The notes: generated by a model from the letters alone, not told the origin. A stretch of 52,622 nucleotides of DNA from Fimenecus sp051881395 (GCA_051881395.1 JBJEPU010000084.1:1-52622), one strand, 5' to 3'. Positions 30,439 through 39,962 are shown, counted from the stretch's first letter. Made by a program: numbers and translations.

Positions 30439-31590
30439 TTACAAGTTTTCCACCCCGTTGCCGACGCGGCTGATTTCCGCCTTGGTCTCGACTTGATATT
30501 GCACCGACGGCAAAACCGCTTTCCAATCCGTGATATTCGCTTTGTAAAAACGCGGATGCAACCGCAAAAACCGCATTCCGAAGCAAAACGGGTCGGACTG
30601 CTTTTCGTAAAAACACCCGAATAGGGTTTGATTGAGCAAATCCGTAATATAGATTTCTGCTTGTTTTTGCGTTTCGGTGATATAAGCTTCATTGACCGAA
30701 AAGGGCGTATCCGTTTTGTTTTCAATCACATCTAAATGCAAATTCACCTGTACGCGGAAAGAAATTTTGCCGTTTTCTACGGTGGGCTTTATGCGGGTAC
30801 GGCATTGTTTGATACGCAGGACGGTTTCGGACGCGAACGCCGTATTTTGCACGGTAAACACACCGCTTTGCGCCTCATCACTGAGCAACAGCAGTGCCGT
30901 AATCTCCTCATCTTTCAATTCATACCGCATACAGTCCTTCTCAAACACACCAACGGACAGCATTTGGATTTTGCTTTCTTCTTTTTCGCCGCCGACGCGC
31001 AATATCGGCAAAACCGCATCCGCCGTATCGGAGTCCAATTTGTTGATTAGGTTATATAATTCGCGGCTGAGAATATTGGAATTAAACCGCTCCGCCTGCA
31101 ATATATCTTCAATACTGTCTGCCGCCAATACACTTTCGCCCATTTTAGCGCTGACGAGTTCCTCCGCCGTGGTATCGGAAATTGCCACCAACACCGTAGC
31201 ACGGTTTTGCACATTGCGCACAAAATAGTCAAGATACCCATGTAAGCCGTTTTCGGCTGTACTTCTGCCGAACACAAGCAGACGGTTTTGCGAAAGCAAC
31301 GGCATCTTCCCAACCGTTTTTGCGGCGTTGGAAATGGCTTCGGCAATTGTTGCACCCTCAACAGATAAAGAATTGACGATGTCCCCGGGGTTTGCGCCGC
31401 TGTTGGGATTGCCTGTCATTTCCGTGTTGAGCGTTTGCAAGGTCACGCGCACGCCGCCGTCCTCGTTACGGTCAATCCCGATTGCCTGCACAATCAAACG
31501 GTTTTTGAGTTCCCCCGTGGAAAAATCACAGCCCGAAAACAAAATGCAAATCAAAAAAATCGGCAAAAGGATTTTACTAAGCCTGCGCAT
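30439..31590 (-). CDS. gerC: Ger(x)C family spore germination lipoprotein
   Basis: C-subunit of a GerA-type nutrient germinant receptor, 383 aa, attached to the outside of the spore inner membrane. The signal peptide MRRLSKILLPIFLICILFSGC ends in a lipobox with the lipidated Cys at about residue 21. Family segments are the start of the mature protein (GELKNRLIVQAIGIDRNEDGG) and LLSQNRLLVFGRS. The start is ATG 31590 with GGGAGG 8 nt upstream; the open frame extends further upstream but lies inside gerB. The gene overlaps gerB by 14 nt. Confidence 0.9.
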   Translation of the reverse strand: MRRLSKILLPIFLICILFSGCDFSTGELKNRLIVQAIGIDRNEDGGVRVTLQTLNTEMTGNPNSGANPGDIVNSLSVEGATIAEAISNAAKTVGKMPLLSQNRLLVFGRSTAENGLHGYLDYFVRNVQNRATVLVAISDTTAEELVSAKMGESVLAADSIEDILQAERFNSNILSRELYNLINKLDSDTADAVLPILRVGGEKEESKIQMLSVGVFEKDCMRYELKDEEITALLLLSDEAQSGVFTVQNTAFASETVLRIKQCRTRIKPTVENGKISFRVQVNLHLDVIENKTDTPFSVNEAYITETQKQAEIYITDLLNQTLFGCFYEKQSDPFCFGMRFLRLHPRFYKANITDWKAVLPSVQYQVETKAEISRVGNGVENL

Positions 31591-32668
31591 TTTGGTTGCC
31601 TCCCCTCTTTTTGCGTGCCGCAAACAGCACAATCGCCGGTAAAACAACGGCAAATACCGCAAAAAAGACCGTGCGTTGCCACAAGCCGACAGTATAAAAA
31701 TAATCGGAAAAATTTTTCGCGAAGAAAATCTGCACAACGGCAATCAAAACGCCCGACACAGCAAGATAACGGTTTTTCCATTCGGGGCGGAAGGACTTTT
31801 GCAAGTGCGCGGACACAAGATACAGCAGAAAACTGATTTTGACAAAGGCGCTTAAAATCCAAATCCCCGTCAACAGAACATCAAACCGCTGAAACACACT
31901 AAGTTCCGACAACACGGCGACGGCATGAATCGGAAAAAGTTGTGTTAATGCAAAGTACCCAAGACCGCCGAACACAAAGAAAAACACCGACAGGCTGCTG
32001 CCGAAAAAAGCGGCAAGCCACGCACCGTAGGCTTTTTTTGTATTTCCGGTCACTTGCGGCAGCATTGCCGAAAACATCATAATTTCCGCACTGCGCGTCG
32101 CCGCTGCCAAGCCCGCAGAAAGACTCGGCGAAACACCGTCATAAAACATCGGCGAAAAATTTATAAAATCAATTTCATCTGCCATAGCAACCATAATAAA
32201 CAGAAATACCGCGACGAACAGCCCCAAGGAAATCGCGCCCGTTCTGCCGAGCGCCTCCACACCCAAAGACGCGGCATAGCACGCCGCAACGACGCAAATG
32301 ATAACCAAAAATGCGCTTTGCCGACTCGGAAAAATCACAGTGCTGACAAACAGTTCCAACCTTGCCAGCGTTTCGAGCGCAGTGAACAAAAAGAAAAAGG
32401 CATATAAAACCGAAATGATTTTTGAAAATACGGGCGAAGTGTAATACGCGATGTCCACCAAATCGTGCTTCGGAAACCAACGCATTTGCACAAACAGCAT
32501 GACGGAAAACAGCAAAATAAGCAACACCGAAAAAACCGCCGCCGGGAAATAATCGGCGTTTTGCATCACTTCGGCACCGAGTGTGGTATAGGTTAATAAA
32601 GTTAAAAGCCGTGAGAGCAGCAAAACGGCAAACAACTGCCAAACGCTGATTTTCGGCACACTGCGCAT
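31577..32668 (-). CDS. gerB: GerB family spore germination permease
   Basis: B-subunit of the germinant receptor, 363 aa. It is an APC-superfamily-like integral membrane protein with about ten helices that is thought to recognise the nutrient. Typical segments are VWQLFAVLLLSRLLTLL at the N-terminus, FLFTALETLARLELFVSTVIFP, and FSPMFYDGVSPSL. It sits 22 nt after gerA and overlaps gerC, giving the canonical order A-B-C. Which germinant it serves cannot be read from the sequence. Confidence 0.92.
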   Translation of the reverse strand: MRSVPKISVWQLFAVLLLSRLLTLLTYTTLGAEVMQNADYFPAAVFSVLLILLFSVMLFVQMRWFPKHDLVDIAYYTSPVFSKIISVLYAFFFLFTALETLARLELFVSTVIFPSRQSAFLVIICVVAACYAASLGVEALGRTGAISLGLFVAVFLFIMVAMADEIDFINFSPMFYDGVSPSLSAGLAAATRSAEIMMFSAMLPQVTGNTKKAYGAWLAAFFGSSLSVFFFVFGGLGYFALTQLFPIHAVAVLSELSVFQRFDVLLTGIWILSAFVKISFLLYLVSAHLQKSFRPEWKNRYLAVSGVLIAVVQIFFAKNFSDYFYTVGLWQRTVFFAVFAVVLPAIVLFAARKKRGGNQNAQA

Positions 32669-32690
32669 ATCGGGAACCCTCCTTGGTTTC

Positions 32691-34199
32691 TTATTTTTCT
32701 AAATTTTGAATTTTCAATTCACGCTTTCCGAGTTTTTTCCAAGAAAGGCGCACCCAAAAATCGCGTATCATCGCCCCGAGATGTAACGGCGCAACCGGCG
32801 CGGTAAACGGTGTACCGAAGGACTTGACCGCGCACATATTGGTAAGCAAAACGCCAAAGCCAAGCACGATGCCGTAAAAGCCCGTCAAGCCGCCAATCAC
32901 CATAAAGGCAAAGCGCAAAATGGAAACGGGATAGTATATTTTGGATACCACGAACGAGCTGATTGCCGTCATCGCCACCACAATCAGCATCGGTGCGGCG
33001 ATAAGCCCCGCAGAGACCGCCGCGTCGCCGATGACAAGCGCGCCGACAATGCTTACCGCGTGCCCGACGGATTTGGGCATTCTGAGTCCCGCTTCGCGTA
33101 CAATTTCATAAATAAAGTGAATGAAAATGGCTTCCAGCATCACGGGAAACGGCGTAATACTCTCTTGAATGGCGGTATCGTAAAGCAATGCTGTCGGTAA
33201 AATCTCCTGATGAAAGGTACAAACCGCAACATACAGCCCTGGTAAAAATATGCTGACCACAAATGCCAAAAATTTTAATAGGCGTATAAAGCCCGAATAA
33301 TACGGGCGGTGGTTGTAATCGTCTAATGACTGAAAATTCTCTAAAAACAGATACGGCACCACCAATGCAAACGGCGTGCCGTCTACCAAAATCACCACTC
33401 TGCCCTCTGCCATTTCCGCGCAAGCAATGTCCGGCCGCTCTGTTGAGCCGACCGAGGAAAACATCGAGGTGACATCGGACTCCAAAAACGGGCGCAGATA
33501 CCCCGCCCCCAACACCACATCCAATTCGGCTTTTTGCAGACGGTCTTTTACCTCGTGCACAGTATTCTTATCGGCACGGTCGGCAAAATAGCAGACGCAA
33601 ACGCGCGTTTTGCTGGTTACGCCGACCTCCTGTATTTCAAATCTTGCCACAGGTGAGCGCACACGGCGGCGCATCAAAGCCACATTATCCTTAAAGCTTT
33701 CTACGAATGCTTCCCGTGCGCCGCGCTCCTGTACTTCGGTTTGCGCGTCCTCCACCGAGCGTTTCGGAAAACCCTGCACGCCGAACGCCTCGCCGACCGT
33801 TGCACCGTCAATCAACAGCACGACAACGCCTGAAAGCACTTCTGTAATGGCATCGTCTAAGTTATATATTTCCTTTTGGTCTATCCCTGAGGAGATTTGG
33901 TCGCGGATATACGCCATTTGCGCAGACGCGTCCTGCGGCATATCTTCGGCGGTCATAATGGGATTGACCACCTGCTGTGTGACCAACAGATTGTCACACA
34001 TACCGTCATCCATAATTAAAATCGCTTTGTTTTTGCCGATCGTGGTCTGTTTATATAAAATATCAAAACTCGCGCCGAGCTTTTCCTTCATATAAATAAT
34101 ATTTTTTTCGAGGGTCGCTTCAATCGGTGCGGGGGGCGTGGGCGGGGCTGTCTCCTGCACGGTCACGCGCGCAATTTCACGGTTCAACCAATTTTGCAT
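32691..34199 (-). CDS. gerA: GerA family spore germination protein
   Basis: A-subunit of the germinant receptor, 502 aa. A large cytosolic N-terminal region contains FLESDVTSMFSSVGSTERPDIACAEMAEGRVVILVDGTPFALVVP in outline, a family signature. It is followed by about five membrane helices (starting near LKFLAFVVSIFLPGLYVAV, then EAIFIHFIYEIVREAGLRMPKS). The start is ATG 34199 with AGGTGA upstream; the frame continues to a GTG nine bases earlier. It is divergent from a DUF421 gene with 71 bp between starts. A forespore sigma-G promoter is expected but not clearly seen. Confidence 0.93.
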   Translation of the reverse strand: MQNWLNREIARVTVQETAPPTPPAPIEATLEKNIIYMKEKLGASFDILYKQTTIGKNKAILIMDDGMCDNLLVTQQVVNPIMTAEDMPQDASAQMAYIRDQISSGIDQKEIYNLDDAITEVLSGVVVLLIDGATVGEAFGVQGFPKRSVEDAQTEVQERGAREAFVESFKDNVALMRRRVRSPVARFEIQEVGVTSKTRVCVCYFADRADKNTVHEVKDRLQKAELDVVLGAGYLRPFLESDVTSMFSSVGSTERPDIACAEMAEGRVVILVDGTPFALVVPYLFLENFQSLDDYNHRPYYSGFIRLLKFLAFVVSIFLPGLYVAVCTFHQEILPTALLYDTAIQESITPFPVMLEAIFIHFIYEIVREAGLRMPKSVGHAVSIVGALVIGDAAVSAGLIAAPMLIVVAMTAISSFVVSKIYYPVSILRFAFMVIGGLTGFYGIVLGFGVLLTNMCAVKSFGTPFTAPVAPLHLGAMIRDFWVRLSWKKLGKRELKIQNLEK

Positions 34200-34270
34200 C
34201 AAAATCACCTGTAATATTGTGACCGTTTCTGCAAATGATATTCCCGATAATATCCGTGGGAGAAAGAATT

Positions 34271-34948
34271 ATGCTCATCACACTTTTGCGAACGGTTATT
34301 CTGTATATTTTGGTGTTAATCACCTTTCGGATTCTCGGCAAGCGCCAAGTCGGCGAATTGCAACCCGCCGATTTGGTGATTACCCTTTTGCTGTCGGAAA
34401 TCTTGGTGATACCGATGCAGGACACGCAAATCCCGCTGATAAACACCTTTATTCCCGTGCTTTTGCTGATTGGGTTTGAGGTGCTGATTTCGGTATGCAG
34501 TATCAAAAGTATTCGTCTGCGCACGCTGTTGCAGGGAAACTCCATTATTGTCATTCGTGACGGAAAATTAGACCAAAAACAGTTAAAGCTACTGCGTTTT
34601 ACGGTGGACGATTTGTTGGAAGCGCTCCGAAAAAAAGATGTATTTGATATTTCGGAGGTACAGTATGCGATTGTGGAAACCGACGGCACACTCAGCGTGC
34701 TGTTAAAGCCCGAAGCGCGCGCACCGAAGGCGAAGGCACTTTCGGCAACCGAGGAGGACAGCGGTATCCCTTGCGTGATCATCAGCGACGGGCATATTTT
34801 GGAGTCGGAGTTTTCAGAATGTAATATGACAACGGAAAAGCTGCAAGCGCTCCTGCAAAAAAAGAACATTCAAAAAGAAAATGTCCTACTGATGACGCTG
34901 GACAAAAAAGGCAACATACATTTGATTGAAAGAGGGCAAAATCAATGA
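34271..34948 (+). CDS. DUF421 (YetF-like) membrane protein
   Basis: A 225-aa protein with three N-terminal membrane helices and a cytosolic YetF/DUF421 domain. Family marks are TFRILGKRQVGELQPADLVITLLLSE, the membrane-associated loop IVIRDGKLDQKQLKLLRFTVDDLLEALRKKDVFDISEVQYAI in outline, and SVLLKPE. Proteins of this family occur in spore-forming Firmicutes and are linked to spore or stress properties in Bacillus, with unknown mechanism. GGGAGAAAG precedes the ATG. It overlaps the next gene by 4 nt (ATGA). Divergent placement next to gerA suggests a forespore role. Confidence 0.9.
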   Translation: MLITLLRTVILYILVLITFRILGKRQVGELQPADLVITLLLSEILVIPMQDTQIPLINTFIPVLLLIGFEVLISVCSIKSIRLRTLLQGNSIIVIRDGKLDQKQLKLLRFTVDDLLEALRKKDVFDISEVQYAIVETDGTLSVLLKPEARAPKAKALSATEEDSGIPCVIISDGHILESEFSECNMTTEKLQALLQKKNIQKENVLLMTLDKKGNIHLIERGQNQ

Positions 34949-35325
34949 AACGCATTGTGATAGCGGTCGTTTGTTTAGTATTGGCCGTTGGGCTTGCGGT
35001 ATTCGGCTATATAGACCTAAACCGAATTTCCGACAAAATGCAGGCACAAGCCCAAATGCTGATACAATCGGCAGAACAGGACAACACCGCCGAAACCGCC
35101 GCACAGCTTGAAACCTTTTTAAACGATTACGAGCACTACGCCGTACGGCTCGGCGCGTATGTCAACCACGGGGAACTCGATGACGCCGAACTGTTGGTGC
35201 GCGGACTCTCGGACAAACTGCAAAATGGCAACACGAAAGAATTCACCGAGGATTTATATGAAATTCAATATCAATTTGCGCACCTGTCGGGGTCGGAATC
35301 GCCGAAAATTCAAAATGTGTTTTAA
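34945..35325 (+). CDS. DUF4363 family protein
   Basis: A 126-aa protein with an N-terminal membrane helix or uncleaved signal (residues 4-25, IVIAVVCLVLAVGLAVFGYI) and an all-helical exported domain with several Glu/Gln-rich helices. Size and pattern fit DUF4363, a family often found directly behind DUF421 genes in Clostridia. Its start codon overlaps the stop of the DUF421 gene, so the two should be co-translated and perhaps form a complex in the membrane. The function is unknown. A strong bidirectional terminator follows. Confidence 0.8.
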   Translation: MKRIVIAVVCLVLAVGLAVFGYIDLNRISDKMQAQAQMLIQSAEQDNTAETAAQLETFLNDYEHYAVRLGAYVNHGELDDAELLVRGLSDKLQNGNTKEFTEDLYEIQYQFAHLSGSESPKIQNVF

Positions 35326-35326
35326 A

Positions 35327-35361
35327 AACCGCCTTGGGAGCAGATACTCCCAAGGCGGTTT
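35327..35361. terminator. Bidirectional terminator
   Basis: Perfect inverted repeat AAACCGCCTTGGGAG / CTCCCAAGGCGGTTT, loop CAGATA, between the convergent DUF4363 gene and the hprK operon. T runs lie on both sides. Confidence 0.88.
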
Positions 35362-35384
35362 GCGTTTTCAGAAAAAATTTCTGC

Positions 35385-36281
35385 TTATTCTTTTTCAAAT
35401 TCGGCTTTGGCAAGATAGGCGGCGCCGAGCATACCCGCCTGATTTTTCATTGCCGCTTTTTTGATTTGCACCGCACGGCAGCTGTGCATCGGGCGCGCAT
35501 GGATACGGCGCTCAATTTCGCCGATAATATAATCTTCATTCATAATGCCGCCGCCGAGGATAATGCAGGGCGGATTGAAAATGAATATCAAGGTGATAAG
35601 CCCACCGATGATTTCTTCAATCCAATTATCAATGACGGCGCGAATGGCAACATTGCTGAAATTCTCCGGTTCAAAAATCTCGCGGCCGGTGAGCACTTTT
35701 CCGGTTTCTTCGCGCACAGCGTTTACGAGCGCGCGGGTGGAAGCATACATTTCGTAGCACCCGTTGTTGCCGCAGGTACACTTTTTGCCGCCCGTATGCG
35801 TGACAATATGCCCGAATTCCCCCGCCGAAAAATATTCACCGGTATAGATTTTGTTATTGAGCCACAAAGCCCCGCCGACGCCCGTACCGTAAGTCAGGCA
35901 CAAAAAGTCACGGTAACCTTTGCCTGCCCCGAAAAAGGCTTCCGCAGTCGCGGCGGCGTTGACATCGTTTTCCACCTTGACGGGCAGATTGTACTTTTTC
36001 TGAATGGTTTTTTTGATTTCAATACCTGTATAATTCGGAATATTCTCACTTGCAAAAATAATTTTGCCGAGTTCGCTGTTGACCTGCCCCGCGGTGCTGA
36101 TACCGACGCAATCCACACGGTCGGCAAATTCGCCGACAAAGGTCATAATTTTGTTCATCAAATGCGGCCCGCCTAAGCTCGCCTCGGTGGGGACTTCAAA
36201 AGACTCCTCTACGGTGAAATCTTCATTGACAACGCCGTATTTAATGGCTGTTCCGCCGATGTCAATGGCTAAAATTTTCAT
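35385..36281 (-). CDS. ROK family sugar kinase
   Basis: A 298-aa ROK-family protein, predicted to phosphorylate a hexose or N-acetylhexosamine. It has the ATP-binding DIGGTAIKYG motif, the catalytic VENDVNAAATAE, GTGVGGAL, and the ROK zinc-binding signature GKKCTCGNNGCYE. There is no N-terminal HTH, so it is a kinase rather than a NagC-like repressor. It is the last gene of the hprK operon, 12 nt after whiA. AAGGAGG precedes the ATG. Substrate is unknown; glucose, mannose or GlcNAc/ManNAc would each make sense beside the glycosidases of this window. Confidence 0.9.
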   Translation of the reverse strand: MKILAIDIGGTAIKYGVVNEDFTVEESFEVPTEASLGGPHLMNKIMTFVGEFADRVDCVGISTAGQVNSELGKIIFASENIPNYTGIEIKKTIQKKYNLPVKVENDVNAAATAEAFFGAGKGYRDFLCLTYGTGVGGALWLNNKIYTGEYFSAGEFGHIVTHTGGKKCTCGNNGCYEMYASTRALVNAVREETGKVLTGREIFEPENFSNVAIRAVIDNWIEEIIGGLITLIFIFNPPCIILGGGIMNEDYIIGEIERRIHARPMHSCRAVQIKKAAMKNQAGMLGAAYLAKAEFEKE

Positions 36282-36293
36282 GGTCCGTCCTCC

Positions 36294-37190
36294 TTATTTT
36301 TGTCGCTTTTCCGCAAGCGCGCACAGTTTTTTCAGTCTGTAATTGACGCCCGAACGCGACATCGGCGGTTGCATTTCCTCGCCGATTTGCTGTAAGGAAT
36401 AGTCGGGATTTTGTATGCGCAGTTCTGCGATTTGCCGATATTCTTCGGGCAGGTCCGAAAAGATTGCGGTTTTTTGCAGTTGTTCAATCCGTTCAATCTG
36501 CTGTACCGCCGCATTCACGGTTTTATTGAGGTTGGCGCTTTCAAAATTCAAACGGCGGTTTACATTGTTGCGTATATCTTTATACACAATCACATCAATG
36601 AATTCCATCACAAACCTTGACGCGCCCATAATGCCCAACAGATTTTGAATTTCCTCGGTTTTCTTGAAATACAGAACATAAAGCCCGCCGCGGCGCACCG
36701 ATTTCGGCGAAAAGTCGTTATTTTCGAGGAATTTCTGCAAATCCTGGCTTAAATTGTAATGCGGCACGACAAATTCCAAGTGATAATTTTTTTCAGGCGA
36801 ATTGATGGTGCCGCACGCGAGGAATGCCCCGCGCAAAAACGCACCGACGCAGCAGTCCTCCGAAATATTCGCCCAGTTGAGCCGCCGCACGCGCTCCGTA
36901 CCGTTACAGCCAAACGCAGTCAAAATCCGCAGGCGGTCCTGTTCTGCGTCCACCGAGACCTTGTATTTTTTCGCGGAGGGCTTTTGCAGTTCCAACGGGT
37001 GCAGACAAAGCCGTTCGGCAAGATACGCATATTTTTCGGCTACGGCTTTATTTTCGGTGGAAATGGAAAGTTCTTTGCCCGAAAAGGCGCGCCCGAACAG
37101 CATAAGACCGTAGCTTTCCGCCAAAAGGCAGCACGGGTTTTCGGGTTCAATATGTAATAATTCCTCTTTTAATTCGGAAGAAAATGACAT
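36294..37190 (-). CDS. whiA: DNA-binding protein WhiA
   Basis: A 298-aa WhiA homologue, a conserved Gram-positive protein with an N-terminal LAGLIDADG-like fold and a C-terminal helix-turn-helix. It affects cell division and chromosome segregation in Bacillus and sporulation in Streptomyces. Visible are the start SFSSELKEELLHI, RGAFLACGTINSPEKNYHLEF, and the C-terminal HTH region (YRQIAELRIQNPDYSLQQIGEEM, then SRSGVNYRLKKL). It lies 6 nt after rapZ. The usual neighbour yvcK, between rapZ and whiA in most Firmicutes, is missing. Confidence 0.95.
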   Translation of the reverse strand: MSFSSELKEELLHIEPENPCCLLAESYGLMLFGRAFSGKELSISTENKAVAEKYAYLAERLCLHPLELQKPSAKKYKVSVDAEQDRLRILTAFGCNGTERVRRLNWANISEDCCVGAFLRGAFLACGTINSPEKNYHLEFVVPHYNLSQDLQKFLENNDFSPKSVRRGGLYVLYFKKTEEIQNLLGIMGASRFVMEFIDVIVYKDIRNNVNRRLNFESANLNKTVNAAVQQIERIEQLQKTAIFSDLPEEYRQIAELRIQNPDYSLQQIGEEMQPPMSRSGVNYRLKKLCALAEKRQK

Positions 37191-37196
37191 AATCTG

Positions 37197-38057
37197 TTAC
37201 CTGTTCATATCGCGATGGAAAACACTGCTGTACGCGCCGTTTTCCAACAAATGCTTGTTAATCAACTCGGCAAACACCACCGAACGGTGCTTGCCGCCCG
37301 TGCAACCGACGGCAATGGTCAGCTGGCTTTTGCCCTCACTGCGGTACAGCGGCAAAAGGTAATCGAGCAAATCCAAAAGTTTCACCTTTAAGCCTTGTGC
37401 TTGGTCAAACTTCATCACAAATTTGCGCACTTCTTCATCCAATCCCGTATGGCTTTTGAGTTCCGGCACATAAAACGGATTCGGCAGACACCGCACATCA
37501 AACACCAAATCCGCCTCTTTCGGCGCGCCGTATTTAAAGCCGAAGGAGATGCAATACACCTTCATCGCCTTTGTCGCATCGTCCAAAAACAAATTTGCCA
37601 CGCGTTCTTTAAACTGCGAACTTTTCACTTGGGAAGTATCAATGATATAATCCGCGCGCTGGCGTGCGGGCAACAAAAATTCGCGCTCCTTGTTAATAGC
37701 TTCGGCAATCGAAGGTGAGTCAAACATATCGGCAAGCGGATGCTTGCGGCGCGTCTCCTGATAGCGGCGCATAATGACATCATTGTCCGCATCGATAAAG
37801 AGAATTTTATATTTGACATTCATATTTTCCAAATCGCCCAGCACATTAAACAGCGAAGAAAACGATGCGCCGAGACGAATATCCGCCACCACGGCGACGC
37901 GGTCGCGTTTCTCTTTGGATTTTAAAAGCAACTCCGCAAAAGTCGGAATCAGTTCCGGCGGCATATTGTCCACACAAAAATAGCCGATGTCCTCCAACGC
38001 GTCCACCGCGGCGGATTTGCCTGCGCCCGAAAGCCCTGTTACAATGACCAATTCCAT
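37197..38057 (-). CDS. rapZ: RapZ/YvcJ nucleotide-binding protein
   Basis: A 286-aa P-loop protein of the RapZ family. In Escherichia coli it is the RNase adapter for GlmZ/GlmY decay and controls GlcN6P synthase; in Bacillus the homologue YvcJ binds GTP and affects competence. The Walker A is GLSGAGKSAAVD at residues 8-15, followed by CVDNMPPELIPTF, Walker B-like FIDADND, and the C-terminal signature GCTGGKHRSVV. It lies 5 nt after murB and 6 nt before whiA, the usual cluster. Confidence 0.95.
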   Translation of the reverse strand: MELVIVTGLSGAGKSAAVDALEDIGYFCVDNMPPELIPTFAELLLKSKEKRDRVAVVADIRLGASFSSLFNVLGDLENMNVKYKILFIDADNDVIMRRYQETRRKHPLADMFDSPSIAEAINKEREFLLPARQRADYIIDTSQVKSSQFKERVANLFLDDATKAMKVYCISFGFKYGAPKEADLVFDVRCLPNPFYVPELKSHTGLDEEVRKFVMKFDQAQGLKVKLLDLLDYLLPLYRSEGKSQLTIAVGCTGGKHRSVVFAELINKHLLENGAYSSVFHRDMNR

Positions 38058-38062
38058 ACTTG

Positions 38063-38971
38063 TTACACTTCCCCGATAAATTCCACTTCTGTTTGCAACT
38101 GCACGCCTTTTTCGCGCAAAACGGTTTCCTGAATATGACGAATCAGCGCCAAAATATCATTTGTCGTTGCACCGCCCTTGTTTATGACAAAGCCCGCGTG
38201 CTTTTCGCTGACCTGCGCGCCGCCGATAGAATAGCCTTTGAGACCGCATTCCTCAATCAGCGCACCCGCAAAATATCCCTCGGGACGCTTAAAGGTACTG
38301 CCTGCGCTCGGGTATTCGAGCGGCTGTTTTGCCGTACGGCGTGCCATTTTGTCGTCCATAGCGGCTTTAATCTGTGCAGGGTCGCCGGGTGTTAACTGCA
38401 AATACAGCGCGGTAATACAATACTGTTTTCCCGAATACACGCTTCTGCGGTAGCCGAGCTGTAATGCCTCCCCTGAAAAACTGCCGAGCGTGCCGTCGGG
38501 CGCGATATGGGTACATTTTGTTAAAACATCTTTCATTTCGCCGCCGTAAGCGCCCGCGTTCATATATGCCGCGCCGCCCGCAGAGCCGGGAATCCCGTAG
38601 GCAAACTCCAATCCCGAAAGTCCTTGCTTATATGCAAAATTGCAAAGCGCCGTCAACGGCGCACCCGCCGCACAGCAGATTTTGCCATCCCCGAGATAGG
38701 TGATTTCGGACAGCGGCGCCGAAAGGCGCAAAACCGCCCCGCGTACGCCTTTGTCGGACACCAACAGATTACTGCCGTTACCGACGACAAAATACGGCAC
38801 ATCGCTTTCTCGGCACGCTGAAATCAACGCAGATAACGCCTCGACGCTGTTGGGCAACAGCAGAATATCGGCATTGCCGCCCGTTTGAAAGCTGGTTACC
38901 TTAGAAAGCGGAAAATCCCTGTAATATTCGGTCCCAAAGCGGTCTGCAACCGCCGTAATTTTCTCGAACAA
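38063..38971 (-). CDS. murB: UDP-N-acetylenolpyruvoylglucosamine reductase
   Basis: MurB reduces UDP-GlcNAc-enolpyruvate to UDP-MurNAc with NADPH and FAD, the second committed step of peptidoglycan precursor synthesis. The 302-aa protein has the FAD-binding VVGNGSNLLVSDKG and GIPGSAGGAAYMNAGAYGGE, and the catalytic serine in YPSAGSTFKRP, typical of the shorter MurB type. The start is TTG 38971 after GGAGG. It sits 18 nt downstream of the glucokinase gene and 5 nt upstream of rapZ in one operon. Confidence 0.95.
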   Translation of the reverse strand: MFEKITAVADRFGTEYYRDFPLSKVTSFQTGGNADILLLPNSVEALSALISACRESDVPYFVVGNGSNLLVSDKGVRGAVLRLSAPLSEITYLGDGKICCAAGAPLTALCNFAYKQGLSGLEFAYGIPGSAGGAAYMNAGAYGGEMKDVLTKCTHIAPDGTLGSFSGEALQLGYRRSVYSGKQYCITALYLQLTPGDPAQIKAAMDDKMARRTAKQPLEYPSAGSTFKRPEGYFAGALIEECGLKGYSIGGAQVSEKHAGFVINKGGATTNDILALIRHIQETVLREKGVQLQTEVEFIGEV

Positions 38972-38989
38972 ACGAAAATCCTCCGATGC

Positions 38990-39937
38990 TTATTCGTCTA
39001 ACAACGCCGCGCCGATAACGCCCGCGTCATTCCCCAAAACGGCAGAACAAATCTGCGTTTGTTTGCCGCAATGAATGCTGTACCGTTCTTTTGCAACATA
39101 TTCGCGAACAGGTGCGAGCAACGGTTCGCCCTCACAGCCGATACCGCCGCCGATGCACAGCACATCGGGTTGGAATGTATTGACAACATTGGTCACACCT
39201 GCCGCAAGATAACGGATATAGGTATCTACCACTTGTTTTGCGGCAGTGTCGCCTTTGCGCATAGCGTCAAATGCCGTTCTGCCGTTGACTTTGGCAATAT
39301 CGCCGTCTACGACTTCCCACATTAAGGACGCCTTGTTTTCCTCCATAGCCGCTTTGGTTTGGCGCACCAACGCCGTTGCGGAAGAATACGCTTCCCAGCA
39401 ACCTTTTCTACCGCAGGTGCACGGTTCGCCGTCCACCACAATCACGCTGTGCCCCATTTCGCCGGCGGCATCGTTACAGCCGTTGACGATTTTGCCGTTG
39501 ACGATAATCCCGCTGCCGACGCCTGTGCCCAGGGTAATGGCAACAAAGTTTTCCACATTGCCGCCCGCGCCCGCAACCGCTTCGCCGAGTGCGGCACAGT
39601 TCGCGTCATTTTCAATATAAATCGGTTTATCAAAATACTTTAAGAGAATATCGCGCGCGGGCACTTTATCAAATCCCAAATTGTTGGCATATTCGACAAT
39701 GCCCATACGCTTATTGACAGAACCGGGCGTGCCGATACCGATGGACTTTACCTCGTCCATCGTAATGCCCGCCGTTTTGACCGCTTCGTTCACACAAGCG
39801 GCAATATCCGCCAAAATCTCCCCCGCCGGACGCGGGCAAGCGGTTTTACGCTTTGCCTTTGCCACGATTTTGTAAAATTCATCTACAACACCTGCGACGA
39901 TATTCGTTCCGCCTAAGTCCACACCGATTCTATACAT
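38990..39937 (-). CDS. glcK: ROK family glucokinase
   Basis: A 315-aa ROK kinase with the start MYRIGVDLGGTNIVAGVVD, the catalytic IENDANCAALGEA, LGTGVGSGI, and the zinc motif GEPCTCGRKGCWE. Motif details resemble Firmicutes glucokinase (GlcK), which phosphorylates free glucose in the cytosol. The ATG at 39937 has GGAGG 8 nt upstream; the frame is open further upstream but inside hprK. It lies 25 nt after hprK, so glucose phosphorylation and HPr-Ser46 control are produced from one transcript. Confidence 0.9.
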   Translation of the reverse strand: MYRIGVDLGGTNIVAGVVDEFYKIVAKAKRKTACPRPAGEILADIAACVNEAVKTAGITMDEVKSIGIGTPGSVNKRMGIVEYANNLGFDKVPARDILLKYFDKPIYIENDANCAALGEAVAGAGGNVENFVAITLGTGVGSGIIVNGKIVNGCNDAAGEMGHSVIVVDGEPCTCGRKGCWEAYSSATALVRQTKAAMEENKASLMWEVVDGDIAKVNGRTAFDAMRKGDTAAKQVVDTYIRYLAAGVTNVVNTFQPDVLCIGGGIGCEGEPLLAPVREYVAKERYSIHCGKQTQICSAVLGNDAGVIGAALLDE

Positions 39938-39962
39938 ATGCGTTTCCTCCGTTTGTAAGTAC

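Noticed and set aside
34215..34244. Possible sigma-G promoter of gerA (GGAATA-17-CACAATA on the minus strand)
   Set aside because: The match is partial, and the implied start would fall on the ribosome binding site of gerA.
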